DNA from: CAVPCY01 sp963770765
Lineage (GTDB): Bacteria; Actinomycetota; Coriobacteriia; Anaerosomatales; PHET01
Length of the DNA stretch: 64,000 bases
Reading direction: 5' to 3'
NCBI GenBank assembly: GCA_963770765.1
Contig: CAVYQS010000006.1
Location: 1-64,000 of the forward strand
The notes below the pieces were generated by a model. It saw nothing but the letters and a program-made list of their open reading frames with translations. It ran no database searches and had not been told where the DNA came from. A program made the translations under genes and the position numbers. Below, piece by piece: positions 43,286 through 52,534 of this stretch; the stretch's first letter is position 1; every line of letters begins with the position of its first letter.

Positions 43286-44929
43286 TCAGCTCTCCTCTGT
43301 GGACGGGGGCGCGACGGGCTCGAACCGAGGCGGAACGCCGCATTCGAAGATGGTGCGGACACGCCACCGCTCGTCATCTCTTTGCGGGTGGTCTCTACGG
43401 GAGTGGCATCCCCGCGACTCGGCCCTCAGCCATGCCGCAGCACAGATGATCGACGCCACCGTCACCAGGTTGAGCTCCTCGAAGTCGGAGGGTTCGACGG
43501 GTTCGCCGAGCGTCGCCGCGACGTTCTCGATCTCATCGGCGGCGGCACTCAGGCCTTGGGCGGAGCGTCCCATACCCATGTGAAGCGCGGACAGCTCGTG
43601 CAGGCGAGTGACGGTGTCCGGGCGGGCCGCCGGAACGTCGAGCTTGGGAGCGGCGATCCGTGGGGTCACGACGGGGTGCGGGTCATCGAGCGCCCGCGCG
43701 ATGCGCCGCGAGTAGACCAGCCCCTCCAGAAGCGAGTTCGAGGCGAGGCGGTTCGCGCCGTGCAGCCCCGTCGCGGCCACCTCACCCGAGGCGTAGAGTC
43801 CGGGGACGCTCGTGCGCCCGTCGAGGTCGACACGGACGCCGCCGACCATATAGTGCGCCGCCGGCGCAACGGGGACCAAGTCGGACGACAGATCGTAGCC
43901 GGCATCGGCGCAGGCCTGCCAGATCGTGGGGAAACGGCCGCGAAGGTACGCCTCGCCCAGGTGGCGCGCGTCGAGCCACACGTTGTCGCGCCCGCAGCGC
44001 GCCATGACACTCTCGATCTCGCGGCTCACGACGTCGCGCGGAGCGAGCTCCGCGAGCGGGTGCACGCCGACCATGAAGCGCTTCAGGTCGCAGTCGAGCA
44101 GGTAGGCTCCCTCGCCCCTGAGCGCCTCGCTGACCAGGAACCGCGGAGCCGACACGTGGTCGAGTGCGGTGGGATGGAACTGCACGAACTCGGTGTCGGT
44201 CACCTCTGCGCCCGCACGCCATGCCGCAGCCAGCCCATCGCCGGTCGCGACGAGCGGGTTGGTGGTGACACGGAAGACCTGGCCCGCGCCTCCCGTGGCC
44301 AAGACGACCGCACCGGCGTAACGCACCTCGAGCGCCCCGCTGTGGACGTCGAGCAGCAGGGCCCCCACGCAGCGCCCTTCGTGCGTGAGAACGTCGACCA
44401 GGAAGCGGTGCTCGAACACGGGGATACGCCCGCGCTGCAGCACTGCATCCGTGAGCGCGGTCTGTATGGCGGCTCCGGTCTTGTCACCCGAGTGCAGCAC
44501 CCGGGGCAGCGAGTGGCCGCCCTCGCGCGCCAGCGCGATCCCCCCGCTTTCGGCGATGTCGAACCGCACGCCGAATCCCTGGAGCGAATCGAGCGCCGCG
44601 GGGGCTTCGCTCACGACGGCTCGCACGACCTCCTCGTCGCACAGGCCCTGACCCACGACCAGGGTGTCCGCGAGGTGCAGCTCGACCGAATCGGCCTCTC
44701 CCACCGCACCGGCGATCCCCCCCTGGGCGTACCAGGTGTTGGTCTCGGTGAGTTCGCCCTTGGTGACCAGGGTGACCGAGCGGTCGCGCGACGCGTGCAG
44801 CGCCGCCGTCAGACCGGCGATGCCGCTGCCCACCACGAGCACGTCGCTCGAGTACGACGGAAGCGCATCGGTGTCGAACCCGACGGCGTAGCGGCGCACA
44901 AGGCGGTCCGGCAGCATCGGCAGGGTCAT
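43286..44929 (-). CDS. nadB: L-aspartate oxidase
   Basis: FAD enzyme that oxidises aspartate to iminoaspartate. 547 residues: GSGIAGLTAALHA near 34-46, TNTWYAQGGIAGAV, HSLPRVLHSGDKTG, ATGGAGQVFRVTTNP, FVQFHPTAL, YASGEVAATGLHGANRLASNSLLEG. The C-terminus holds SRGCHSRRDHPQRDD. ATG 44929 overlaps nadA by 4 bp. The open frame continues far upstream inside nadA and is not used. Confidence 0.95.
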   Translation of the reverse strand: MTLPMLPDRLVRRYAVGFDTDALPSYSSDVLVVGSGIAGLTAALHASRDRSVTLVTKGELTETNTWYAQGGIAGAVGEADSVELHLADTLVVGQGLCDEEVVRAVVSEAPAALDSLQGFGVRFDIAESGGIALAREGGHSLPRVLHSGDKTGAAIQTALTDAVLQRGRIPVFEHRFLVDVLTHEGRCVGALLLDVHSGALEVRYAGAVVLATGGAGQVFRVTTNPLVATGDGLAAAWRAGAEVTDTEFVQFHPTALDHVSAPRFLVSEALRGEGAYLLDCDLKRFMVGVHPLAELAPRDVVSREIESVMARCGRDNVWLDARHLGEAYLRGRFPTIWQACADAGYDLSSDLVPVAPAAHYMVGGVRVDLDGRTSVPGLYASGEVAATGLHGANRLASNSLLEGLVYSRRIARALDDPHPVVTPRIAAPKLDVPAARPDTVTRLHELSALHMGMGRSAQGLSAAADEIENVAATLGEPVEPSDFEELNLVTVASIICAAAWLRAESRGCHSRRDHPQRDDERWRVRTIFECGVPPRFEPVAPPSTEES

Positions 44930-45840
44930 CCGATCGCGACCATCCGCTCGACCGCCACGCGGGCACGCTCGGCGATGTCGGCGGGCACTTCGACTTCGAA
45001 CTGCCGCTGGAGCAGGGCATCGCGCACCTTGGCCAGCGTGGTGAGCTTCATGTTGGGGCACAGCATCCGCGGCGCGAGCTCGTGGAACGACTTGCCGGGG
45101 GCGGCTTTGCGCAGCGCGTGGACCAGACCCGACTCGGTGACCACGACGAACTCGGCTGCAGGGCTCTCGGCAGCGAAGGCGAGCATCTGCGAGGTGGAGA
45201 GCACGGCGTCGCCCAGATCGACGACCTCGGGGCGGCACTCGGGATGGACCATCACCGGCGCGCCCGGATGTGCCTCTCGCGCGGCACGCACCTGCTGCGC
45301 CGTCACCTCGTCGTGCGTGGGGCACCAGCCCTCCCACAGCAGGACCTCGACAGCCGGCAGCGACCGCGCAACCCACGAGCCGAGGTTGCGGTCGGGAGCG
45401 AACAGGATGCGCGGGGCGCCCAGCGCCTCGACCACCGCCACCGCATTGGCGCTCGTCACGCACACATCGCTCTCGGCCTTGACCTCGGCCGAGGAGTTCA
45501 CGTAGGTGACGACGGGTACGCCGGGGTGCTCGGCCTTCCACGCGCGCAGAGCCTCGCCGGTCACCATGTCGGCCATCGGGCACCCGGCACGCGGCTCGGG
45601 GAGCAGCACGGTCTTCTCGGGAGCGAGGATCTTCGCGGTCTCGGCCATGAAGTGGACGCCTGCGAACACTATCGTCGAGGCATCCGTGGCCGCAGCCTGC
45701 CGAGACAAGCCGAGGGAGTCGCCGGTGAAATCCGCGACATCCTGGATCTCGCCGCGCTGGTAGTTGTGAGCGATGACGACGGCGTCTCGCTGGGCGGCAA
45801 GCTCGTGGATCTCTGCGGCGAGGGCGGCATGGTCAGACAC
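44926..45840 (-). CDS. nadA: Quinolinate synthase
   Basis: [4Fe-4S] enzyme that joins iminoaspartate and DHAP. 304 residues with AHNYQRGEIQDVADFTGDSL near 24-43, GVHFMAETAKILAPEK near 61-76, GCPMADM (first cluster Cys), YVNSSAEVKAESD, MVHPEC and the last cluster Cys in RMLCPNMK. GTG 45840, 24 bp after panC. Starts the de novo NAD trio. Confidence 0.95.
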   Translation of the reverse strand: MSDHAALAAEIHELAAQRDAVVIAHNYQRGEIQDVADFTGDSLGLSRQAAATDASTIVFAGVHFMAETAKILAPEKTVLLPEPRAGCPMADMVTGEALRAWKAEHPGVPVVTYVNSSAEVKAESDVCVTSANAVAVVEALGAPRILFAPDRNLGSWVARSLPAVEVLLWEGWCPTHDEVTAQQVRAAREAHPGAPVMVHPECRPEVVDLGDAVLSTSQMLAFAAESPAAEFVVVTESGLVHALRKAAPGKSFHELAPRMLCPNMKLTTLAKVRDALLQRQFEVEVPADIAERARVAVERMVAIG

Positions 45841-45864
45841 GGGTGCGTCCTTTCGTGCGGTGCG

Positions 45865-46728
45865 TCAGGCGTCGCCCGCGACCAGCGAGCTGTTGTCGAT
45901 GAGACGAGTGGCGCCCACCCTCACCGCGATCAGAGCACGCGCGGTGTCTGCGACGGTCTCGATCGGCTCCAGCGTGCACGGGTCGACCACGGCCGCGTAG
46001 TCGATCGCCACCGCATCGCCCGCCCGCTCGAAGACCGCCGCCCGCATGGCCGCCTCGAGCCGGCGTGCATCGCGCTCGCCCCACGCAAGCGCGGCGAGCG
46101 CGGCTTCGAGCGCCTCCGGAACGGCCCGGGCGTGAGCGCGCTGCTCTGCGGAGAGGTAGACGTTGCGGCTGGAGAGCGCGAGCCCGTCGGGCTCTCGCAC
46201 GGTGGGGCAGCCGACGACGCCGGTGCCGATATCGAGATCGGCCACCACCCGCTCCACGATCCTGAGCTGCTGGTAGTCCTTCTCGCCGAAGTACGCGAGG
46301 TCGGGCCTGACCGTGTTGAGCAGCTTGGTGACGATCGTCGCCACACCGGCGAAATGGCCCGGACGCGCCGACCCCTCCCACCGCTCGGCGAGTGGCCCGG
46401 GTTCGACATGTGCGTGGGGATCTCGGCCGTACATGGTCTCGACGCTCGGCACGAAGGCGATCTCGACACCCTCGGCGCCCAGCACGGCGAGGTCCTCTTC
46501 GATGCGGCGCGGATACGCCTCGAAGTCCTCGCCCGGAGCGAACTGCGTGGGGTTCACGAACACCGACGCCACCACGATGTCGGTGCGGGCGCACGCAGCA
46601 CGCACGAGCGAGAGGTGCCCCTCGTGCAGCGCCCCCATCGTGGGCACGAGTCCCACGCGCTTGCCCTCTCGACGGGCCTCGGCGACCGCGCTGCGGATCT
46701 CGGCCTTGCTGCCGATCCGCTCGATCAC
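45865..46728 (-). CDS. panC: Pantothenate synthetase
   Basis: Condenses pantoate with beta-alanine using ATP. 287 residues: VPTMGALHEGHLSLVR near 28-43, VNPTQF, YPRRIEEDL, FGEKDYQQL and LSSRNVYLS, all active-site motifs. Start GTG 46728 overlaps the panB stop by 4 bp. No panD (beta-alanine supply) is seen here. Confidence 0.96.
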   Translation of the reverse strand: MIERIGSKAEIRSAVAEARREGKRVGLVPTMGALHEGHLSLVRAACARTDIVVASVFVNPTQFAPGEDFEAYPRRIEEDLAVLGAEGVEIAFVPSVETMYGRDPHAHVEPGPLAERWEGSARPGHFAGVATIVTKLLNTVRPDLAYFGEKDYQQLRIVERVVADLDIGTGVVGCPTVREPDGLALSSRNVYLSAEQRAHARAVPEALEAALAALAWGERDARRLEAAMRAAVFERAGDAVAIDYAAVVDPCTLEPIETVADTARALIAVRVGATRLIDNSSLVAGDA

Positions 46729-47624
46729 AGCTCGTCATCCTCGTCGTCGACGGCAGCCGCATAGAGAACCTCCGCTTGCGTGACCACGGCGGAGTCGATG
46801 TGGATGGTCTGTTCCGGGCCCGGGAACGTGCGGTCGCGCACCTCACTCGCGTACTCCCCGACCGCATCGCGAACCGCCGTGCCCAGATCGGCGAAGCGTT
46901 TCGCGTGCCGAGGCAAGAAGTCCCCCAGGCCGAGAAGGTCGTGGAAGACCTGCACCTGCCCGTCGCAGCCGGCGCCCGCGCCGATCCCGATCGTGGGAAT
47001 CGAGACGAGGTCGCTCACCCGGTACGCGAGCTCGGCGGGGATGCACTCCAGCACGACGGCGAATGCGCCCGCCTCCTCGAGCTCGACGCACTCCCGGAGA
47101 AGGGCCGCGGCTGTCTCGGCGTCCTTGGCCTGGGTGCGATAGCCGCCCAACGCGTTGACCGACTGCGGCGTGAGCCCGACATGCCCCATGACGGGGACAC
47201 CGGCCTCCACCAACTCCTCGGTGACCATGAGCGCGCTGGGTCCGGCGCCCTCGATCTTCACCGCATGGGCGCCGCCCTCGGCGAGCAGGCGGCCTGCGTT
47301 GGTGAGCGCGAGCTCGACGCTGGGTTGGTAGCTCATGAACGGCATGTCGGCCACGACCAAGACGCGATCGACCGCACGAGAGACCGCGGACGTCGCGCTC
47401 ACCATATCGTCCATCGTCACCGAGAGGGTCGTCTGGTGCCCGAGGACGGTCATACCGAGAGAATCGCCCACCAGGATCGCATCGACACCGGCCGCCTCGA
47501 CGAGGCGCGCCGAGTGGTAGTCGTAGGCGGTCAGCATCACGATGGGCGCGCCGGCCTCTTTGAGGGTTCGCAGCGAGGTGGCGCTCACGCGAGGTGCGCG
47601 AACAGGAGCGGGGTGATCGCTCAT
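46725..47624 (-). CDS. panB: 3-methyl-2-oxobutanoate hydroxymethyltransferase
   Basis: First pantothenate enzyme, adds hydroxymethyl to ketoisovalerate. 299 residues: TAYDYHSARLVEAAGVDAILVGDSLG near 32-57, HQTTLSVTMDDM, ADMPFMSYQ, AHAVKIEGA, GHVGLTPQSV and IGIGAGAGCDGQVQV. The C-terminus ends in an acidic tail (DDEDDEL). ATG 47624, GAGG just before. First gene of the panB-panC-nadA-nadB-nadC run. Confidence 0.96.
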   Translation of the reverse strand: MSDHPAPVRAPRVSATSLRTLKEAGAPIVMLTAYDYHSARLVEAAGVDAILVGDSLGMTVLGHQTTLSVTMDDMVSATSAVSRAVDRVLVVADMPFMSYQPSVELALTNAGRLLAEGGAHAVKIEGAGPSALMVTEELVEAGVPVMGHVGLTPQSVNALGGYRTQAKDAETAAALLRECVELEEAGAFAVVLECIPAELAYRVSDLVSIPTIGIGAGAGCDGQVQVFHDLLGLGDFLPRHAKRFADLGTAVRDAVGEYASEVRDRTFPGPEQTIHIDSAVVTQAEVLYAAAVDDEDDEL

Positions 47625-47700
47625 ATCAGTACCTCCTTAGCGGTCCGCCGTCGCAGCCTCGGACATCGAGGTCCACGCGGCCCTCCGACGAGGGAGCGCG

Positions 47701-47706
47701 AGTATA
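47701..47706 (-). promoter_or_regulatory. Putative extended -10 box of the panB operon
   Basis: TGCTATACT on the minus strand, an extended -10, 77 bp before panB in the only clear gap between folK and panB. No -35 match needed for an extended -10. Confidence 0.45.
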
Positions 47707-47738
47707 GCATCCGGGAAGAGAAGCCCGGCCGCTGCCGC

Positions 47739-48527
47739 CTACTCGTCGAACTCCTCCGGGAACTGCGGAGGAGCCGCGTGCACCGCGGCCAGCAGCTCGG
47801 TGGCCTGCCTGGCGTACGACTCAGGAACGAGCAGCTTGAACGAGAGCGACAGGCCGAACGGGTCCATATCCATGCCGGGCTCGAAGGGTTCGAACGCGTA
47901 GGGAATCCCCTCGGTCTCCAGGACCTGCCTGTCGAGCTGCAGCTTGGCGTCGAACCCGGAGACGGCGTCTTTGTTCCACACACTCTCCGATATGACCTCC
48001 CACTCGACGTCATCGATCGGCATGTTGTGCTTCGCACCTGCGTCGGGTACAGCTCCGTGGTCACGCACGACGGGACCGACGGTCGCCTCGGAGCGGCGCA
48101 GCGGTGTGCCGTCGGGGAGCTTCGTGCGTGGCGCGATCTCGAGAAGCGGCGTCACCACGAAGTCGCGCTCGGTGATTCCGGGGTGGGGCAAGGTGAGCTC
48201 CGGGCTCGTGCGCTCCTCATCGGCGAAGAGCAGCAGGTCAAGATCGATGATGCGTGGCCCGTTGGCGGCCTCGCGCACACGGCCCATCTCTGTCTCGAGA
48301 TCGAGCAGATAGCCGAGCAGCGCATCGGCCTCGAGTCCCGTCGACACCTCTACCGCGGCGTTGAGATAGTGCGGCTGGTCCTCGGCGTATGCGGGGATGG
48401 ATTCGTAGGCGTGAGATACCTTCTCGACATGGGTTTCGGGCACGTGAGCGATCGCGTCGACCGCACGAGCGAGATTGTCGAGTCGATCGCCGAGGTTGCT
48501 GCCAAGCGCGATGTAGGCGGTGACCAT
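47739..48527 (-). CDS. folK: HPPK (folate) fused to a DUF2007-like domain
   Basis: 262 residues. Residues 1-165 are 2-amino-4-hydroxy-6-hydroxymethyldihydropteridine pyrophosphokinase: ALGSNLGDR (7-15), AAVEVSTGL, ANGPRIIDLDLLLF (88-101) and LPHPGITERDFVVTPL. Residues about 171-255 add a domain (EVISESVWNKDAVSG..., VLETEGIPYAF, LLVPESYARQATELL) that resembles DUF2007, the putative signal-transducing family. The join lies in one uninterrupted frame. folB, usually between folP and folK, is absent. ATG 48527, 68 bp after folP. Confidence 0.88.
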   Translation of the reverse strand: MVTAYIALGSNLGDRLDNLARAVDAIAHVPETHVEKVSHAYESIPAYAEDQPHYLNAAVEVSTGLEADALLGYLLDLETEMGRVREAANGPRIIDLDLLLFADEERTSPELTLPHPGITERDFVVTPLLEIAPRTKLPDGTPLRRSEATVGPVVRDHGAVPDAGAKHNMPIDDVEWEVISESVWNKDAVSGFDAKLQLDRQVLETEGIPYAFEPFEPGMDMDPFGLSLSFKLLVPESYARQATELLAAVHAAPPQFPEEFDE

Positions 48528-48595
48528 GGCCAGTCCCTTCGTGGAGAAATCCCTGTATAGAAAGGGTATTCCCCACCTCGACGGGAGCGAACGCC

Positions 48596-49450
48596 TCACC
48601 CGTGTGCTTCGATGGCCTCCAGGACCTCGAGCGCCTGCACCGTCGCGCCCACATCGTGCACGCGCAGTATCGACGCGCCCGCGCGCACCGCCGAAAGACC
48701 GGCAGCTATGGAGCCTCCCAGCCGCAGCCGCGGCTCGGACTCACCCGACAGCTCGCCGATGAACCGCTTGCGCGACACCCCCACAGCGACCGGGTAGCCG
48801 AGTTCGGCAAGCACCGGCAGCCCCGCGAGCAGCGCGAGATTGTGCTCGAGGGTCTTGCCGAAGCCGATGCCCGGGTCGATGACGATCCGTTCGCGCGCGA
48901 CGCCGGCCGCCTCGAGCACCGTGGCCTGGGCGAGCAGGAAGCCGCCGACCTCTCGGACCACGTCATCGTAGCGGGGCGCCTTCTGCATCGTCTCCGGATC
49001 TCCCAGCATGTGCATAACCACCAGGCCGGCGTCGCATCCCGCAGCGACCTCCACCATGGCCGGATCGCGAAAGCCCTCGACATCGTTGATGATCGCCGCA
49101 CCCGCCTCCACGCACGCGTGGGCGACCGATGCGTGACGTGTGTCGATGGAGATCGGGGCCCCTTCGGCCATGAGCCGACTCACCACCGGTCGCACCCGGG
49201 CGAGCTCCTCGCATTCCGCGAGTTCAGCCGCACCCGGCCGGGTCGACTCTCCGCCCACATCGATGATCGCGGCGCCCTCCGCGATAAGACGCTCGCCCCA
49301 CGCGACCGCCTTGGCCGGATCCTCGTGACTCCCGCCGTCCGAGAACGAATCGGGCGTGACGTTGAGGACCCCCATCACGAGCGGGCGCTCGAGCCCCAAC
49401 TCGAACCGTCCGCAGCGCCATACGCGCACCGTGCCGTCCGCATGGCTCAT
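48596..49450 (-). CDS. folP: Dihydropteroate synthase
   Basis: Joins p-aminobenzoate to the pterin. 284 residues: VMGVLNVTPDSFSDGG near 25-40, IDVGGESTRPGA near 63-74, ISIDTRHASVAHACVEAGAAIINDVEG and RKRFIGEL, DVGATVQAL at the end. ATG 49450 overlaps the folE stop by 4 bp. Sulfonamide target. Confidence 0.95.
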   Translation of the reverse strand: MSHADGTVRVWRCGRFELGLERPLVMGVLNVTPDSFSDGGSHEDPAKAVAWGERLIAEGAAIIDVGGESTRPGAAELAECEELARVRPVVSRLMAEGAPISIDTRHASVAHACVEAGAAIINDVEGFRDPAMVEVAAGCDAGLVVMHMLGDPETMQKAPRYDDVVREVGGFLLAQATVLEAAGVARERIVIDPGIGFGKTLEHNLALLAGLPVLAELGYPVAVGVSRKRFIGELSGESEPRLRLGGSIAAGLSAVRAGASILRVHDVGATVQALEVLEAIEAHG

Positions 49451-50019
49451 CGGTGGGCCCTTTGGGTTATGAGGCTCATCGCCTCGGAGCGGGTCGCGGC
49501 GTTGCGCTCGAACAGGCCTCGCACCGCACTCGTGACCGTCTCGGACCCCGGCTTGCGCACACCACGCATCGACATGCAGAGGTGCTCCGCCTCGATGACG
49601 ACGATCACGCCCGCGGGGTCGAGGTGTTCCACGATGGTATCGGCGATCTGCGACGTCATGCGCTCCTGCACCTGGGGGCGCTTCGCGTAGACGTCCACCA
49701 CGCGTGCGAGCTTGGACAGCCCACAGATGCGGCCGTGCTTCCCGGGGATGTAGGCGACGTGTGCACGGCCCAGGAAGGGGACCAGGTGGTGCTCGCACAC
49801 CGAGTACAGCGGGATGTCGCGAACGAGCACCATCTCCTGGTGCCCCTCGTTGAAGGTCACGCAGAAGTGTTCGCCGGCATCCGCTTCGATGCCCGAGAAT
49901 ATCTCGGCGTACATGTCCGCGACCCGCCGGGGGGTATCGATGAGACCCTCTCGGCCGACGTCTTCGCCGATGCCTTCAAGGATGAGGCGAACGCCTGTCT
50001 CGATCTTGTCGCGGTCCAT
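49447..50019 (-). CDS. folE: GTP cyclohydrolase I
   Basis: First folate enzyme, makes dihydroneopterin triphosphate. 190 residues, type IA with zinc ligands C75, H78 (SVCEHHLVPF) and C146 region (EAEHLCMSMRG), and IPGKHGRICGLSKLARVVDVYAKRPQ with catalytic residues. ATG 50019. Heads folE-folP-folK. In the related actinobacterial order it follows ftsH directly; here a two-component pair and a small gene stand between. Confidence 0.96.
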   Translation of the reverse strand: MDRDKIETGVRLILEGIGEDVGREGLIDTPRRVADMYAEIFSGIEADAGEHFCVTFNEGHQEMVLVRDIPLYSVCEHHLVPFLGRAHVAYIPGKHGRICGLSKLARVVDVYAKRPQVQERMTSQIADTIVEHLDPAGVIVVIEAEHLCMSMRGVRKPGSETVTSAVRGLFERNAATRSEAMSLITQRAHR

Positions 50020-50149
50020 CGGTGCCTCTCTTGGTAGGTCGCGCCGTGCGGCGATAGCCCGTGGCGGGCACTAGACTACCCCAATCGCGCCGGCGAGACT
50101 GCGACAGAGGGAGAATCCGCAAACCGGGCGACGCTGTGCCGCACGTGAC

Positions 50150-50803
50150 CTACTGACCGCCAAGCCTGATGAAACCCGACTTCACGGCCTGGAGTACGGC
50201 TTGGGTGCGGTCGGATTGGTCCAGCTTGCGCAGGATGTGGCTCACGTGGGTCTTGACGGTCGTCTCCCCGATCCAGAGCTCCTTGCCTATCTCCTTGTTC
50301 GACATGCCCTTCGCCATGAGCTGAAGTACGTCCATCTCCCGCTCGGACAAGAGGCCCTCTGTGTTCGTGGTCCCGTTTCCTCGCTGGCTCACGATCCGGG
50401 CAAGCACGGCGTTGTCGAAGACGGCCTCTCCGTCGGCGACGAGGCGGATCGCCTGGACGATCCTCTCGGGGCGGGTGTCTTTGAGCAGGTAGCCCGATGC
50501 TCCCGCCGACAGGGCGCCGAAGAGTTCCTCGTCTTCATCGAAGCTCGTGAGGATGAGCACCGCTGTCTGAGGGCACGTCTCCCTGACCGCCCGGCACACG
50601 GCGACGCCGCCCCCTCCGGGCATCCTCATGTCGAGAACAAGGACGTCCGGGCAGCTGGCCACGCATCCCGAGATCGCCTCCTCGCACTCGGCACCCTCGC
50701 CGACGACCACGATGTCGGGTTCGGATTCGAGGACCGTGCGCAGCGCATAACGCACGAGCTCATGGTCGTCGGCTACGAACACGCGTATCTGGTCGGTCAC
50801 CAC
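50150..50803 (-). CDS. NarL/LuxR-family response regulator
   Basis: 217 residues. Receiver with D12-D13 (ADDHE), acceptor D58 (VLVLDMRMPG) and the Lys in YLLKDTRPE; C-terminal LuxR HTH (LSEREMDVLQLMAKGMSNKEIGKELWIGETTVKTHVSHILRKL region at 150-192). Two adjacent GTG codons (50803 and 50800) can start it; the second overlaps the kinase stop as GTGA. It pairs with the kinase upstream. Confidence 0.92.
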   Translation of the reverse strand: MVTDQIRVFVADDHELVRYALRTVLESEPDIVVVGEGAECEEAISGCVASCPDVLVLDMRMPGGGGVAVCRAVRETCPQTAVLILTSFDEDEELFGALSAGASGYLLKDTRPERIVQAIRLVADGEAVFDNAVLARIVSQRGNGTTNTEGLLSEREMDVLQLMAKGMSNKEIGKELWIGETTVKTHVSHILRKLDQSDRTQAVLQAVKSGFIRLGGQ

Positions 50804-52032
50804 GCGGACCCCCTTATGGGCACGTCGATGCGAAGACGGGTACCGCGCATGGAGCTGTCCACGGCGAACGCTCCCCCCTCACGAGTCACCATGTCCCGAA
50901 TGCTTCTGAGCCCCAAGCCCGGGGTCGCGCCGCCAAGCACGCCGAGCGAGTCAAAACCCACACCGTCGTCGTTCACCTGGACCGACGCCGAGTTGTCAGT
51001 GAACTCGAGCCGAACCTCGAACCTGTGCGCCCGTGAGTGACGAACGACGTTGCTGATCGCCTCTTTGGCCCCGCGGTACAAGGTCGCTTCCTCGGCGGGG
51101 GTCATTCTCGGCACCTCGCCGTCGACCACCAGCCGGCCGTGAACCGGGCTTCCCTGGGTGATCTCGCGCACCCACACCTCGAGTGCCCCCACCAAGCCCA
51201 GCTCGGTGAGCTTCATGGGTCGCAGGTCGTAGATGTAGCGCCGGAGTTCGGTCATCGACGTGTTGAGCCGCTCTTGGAGCTCATCGAGTGACTGCGCCAC
51301 GGCGACCGGATCGCGAGACACCTGCTTCTTGCACATCTCGAGTCCCAGCGAGATCGAGAAGAGCGACTGCACGACGCCGTCGTGCATCTCACGCGCGATG
51401 CGGTCGCGCTCGCTGGCGAGCAACACGTAGCGGCTCTGCTCGGTGAAGTGCGCGCTCTCGATGGCGGAGCCGGCGAAGGCCGAGAGCACCCGGAGGAAGT
51501 CGACCTGTCGTTGCGTGAAGGGATGCTGGCTGCTGTTGATCGCACAGATGAGCCCCATGCGCTGGTCGCGAACGAGTACCGGACTGGCGACCACGACGGC
51601 GTCCGACTCCTCGTGGACCTCGAGCAGCGGGGCTCCCGTCTTGAACACCTCGCGGCCCAGATGTTCCAGATGCGGCTCCCACCAGTCTTGGAGGTGCTCC
51701 GACCGGCTTCCCCTCACCACGAGAGTGTCCATGTCCAGCGAATCGTCGTGCCGGTCGGTGAGCACCAGCACCGCCTTGTCGGTATCGGTGATCGCCTTCG
51801 CACGATCGACGATGATGTCGAGCACGTCCTCGACCTTCATCGCCGAGGAGAGCGCTTCGGCGACCTCGGTGAGCGTGGCGATGAGATCGAGCTCGATCGG
51901 GTCGGAGTCTCGACCGTGCGCCGTGTATCGCCGGCCCACGGCACGCAACCGTTCGACCAGGCCGGCGGACCTGTTGGGGCGAGCGGTGACCGAATCCGAC
52001 GGATTCGGTTCTTCTGCTGTGATCAGGCGCAC
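50797..52032 (-). CDS. Cytoplasmic GAF sensor histidine kinase (HisKA_3/NarL-type)
   Basis: 411 residues from GTG 52032, chosen because GGGGGG stands five bases upstream; a further in-frame GTG at 52080 has no site. No membrane helix. Residues about 50-200 are a GAF domain (no cysteine set for an Fe-S cluster is seen), then H217 in RIAREMHDGVVQSLFS, the DesK/NarX-type dimerisation motif, and an HATPase domain (AKEAISNVVRHSRA, NDDGVGFD, GLGLRSIRD). Senses a soluble ligand; identity unknown. Confidence 0.9.
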   Translation of the reverse strand: MRLITAEEPNPSDSVTARPNRSAGLVERLRAVGRRYTAHGRDSDPIELDLIATLTEVAEALSSAMKVEDVLDIIVDRAKAITDTDKAVLVLTDRHDDSLDMDTLVVRGSRSEHLQDWWEPHLEHLGREVFKTGAPLLEVHEESDAVVVASPVLVRDQRMGLICAINSSQHPFTQRQVDFLRVLSAFAGSAIESAHFTEQSRYVLLASERDRIAREMHDGVVQSLFSISLGLEMCKKQVSRDPVAVAQSLDELQERLNTSMTELRRYIYDLRPMKLTELGLVGALEVWVREITQGSPVHGRLVVDGEVPRMTPAEEATLYRGAKEAISNVVRHSRAHRFEVRLEFTDNSASVQVNDDGVGFDSLGVLGGATPGLGLRSIRDMVTREGGAFAVDSSMRGTRLRIDVPIRGSAW

Positions 52033-52110
52033 CGGATCCCCCCGAATCCACGCCGAATGCCGCGAGGGCAGTGCCGCCACGAGCGCCCAAACCCCCCGAA
52101 CGACTCTATA

Positions 52111-52512
52111 CTACCCGACAGCCGCCCTCGACGAGAGATGCGCCGCGAGCGCGACCCGGCTCCGGTGCTCTATCCGATGCCTGACGCGCGGCCCCCGCCG
52201 GTCCCACCGATCGATCCCGCCCCAGTGCACGACGTGCCCCCAGAAGCCGTGGCCCTCGGCATCTTGGATACAGTGAAGGGCCTCGCCCAGCGCGACAAGG
52301 TCGCCGTCCGCGACCGCTTGGACAAGAAGACGCCTGGCTCGGCGGTTGGCACCGAGCCAGGCGAAGTGATAGCCCTTGTTGCGCCATACGTGCACGTCGT
52401 GGATGGCATCCACGTTCCAACACGCCTGCGCGACCGTCTCGGCGTCCGCGTCCGAGAACCCCGCCTCCAGAGCCCAGCGCCTCGTGAAGTCGTAGTGGAC
52501 CTCGCGGTTCAT
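52111..52512 (-). CDS. Small His/Asp-rich helical protein, zinc phospholipase C/S1-P1-like
   Basis: 133 residues. HYDFTRRWALEAGFSD near the start, AQACWNVDAIHDVHVW, and ALHCIQDAEGHGFWGH near 79-94 give a spacing of His and Asp residues like the trinuclear-zinc helical fold of phospholipase C and S1/P1 nucleases. It is much shorter than those enzymes (about 250) and has no signal peptide. The last 30 residues are basic. ATG 52512, 22 bp after ftsH. Enzyme activity is a hypothesis. Confidence 0.6.
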   Translation of the reverse strand: MNREVHYDFTRRWALEAGFSDADAETVAQACWNVDAIHDVHVWRNKGYHFAWLGANRRARRLLVQAVADGDLVALGEALHCIQDAEGHGFWGHVVHWGGIDRWDRRGPRVRHRIEHRSRVALAAHLSSRAAVG

Positions 52513-52534
52513 GGGCGGTTACTCCGACCCGAGG

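Noticed and set aside
42512..45505. A very long plus-strand open frame (about 997 codons) across the nad region
   Set aside because: It is antisense to nadA, nadB and nadC, is rich in His/Arg/Asp with no recognisable domain, and results from high GC suppressing stop codons. The same holds for long plus-strand frames at 119-1297, 3633-5147 and 29286-30980.
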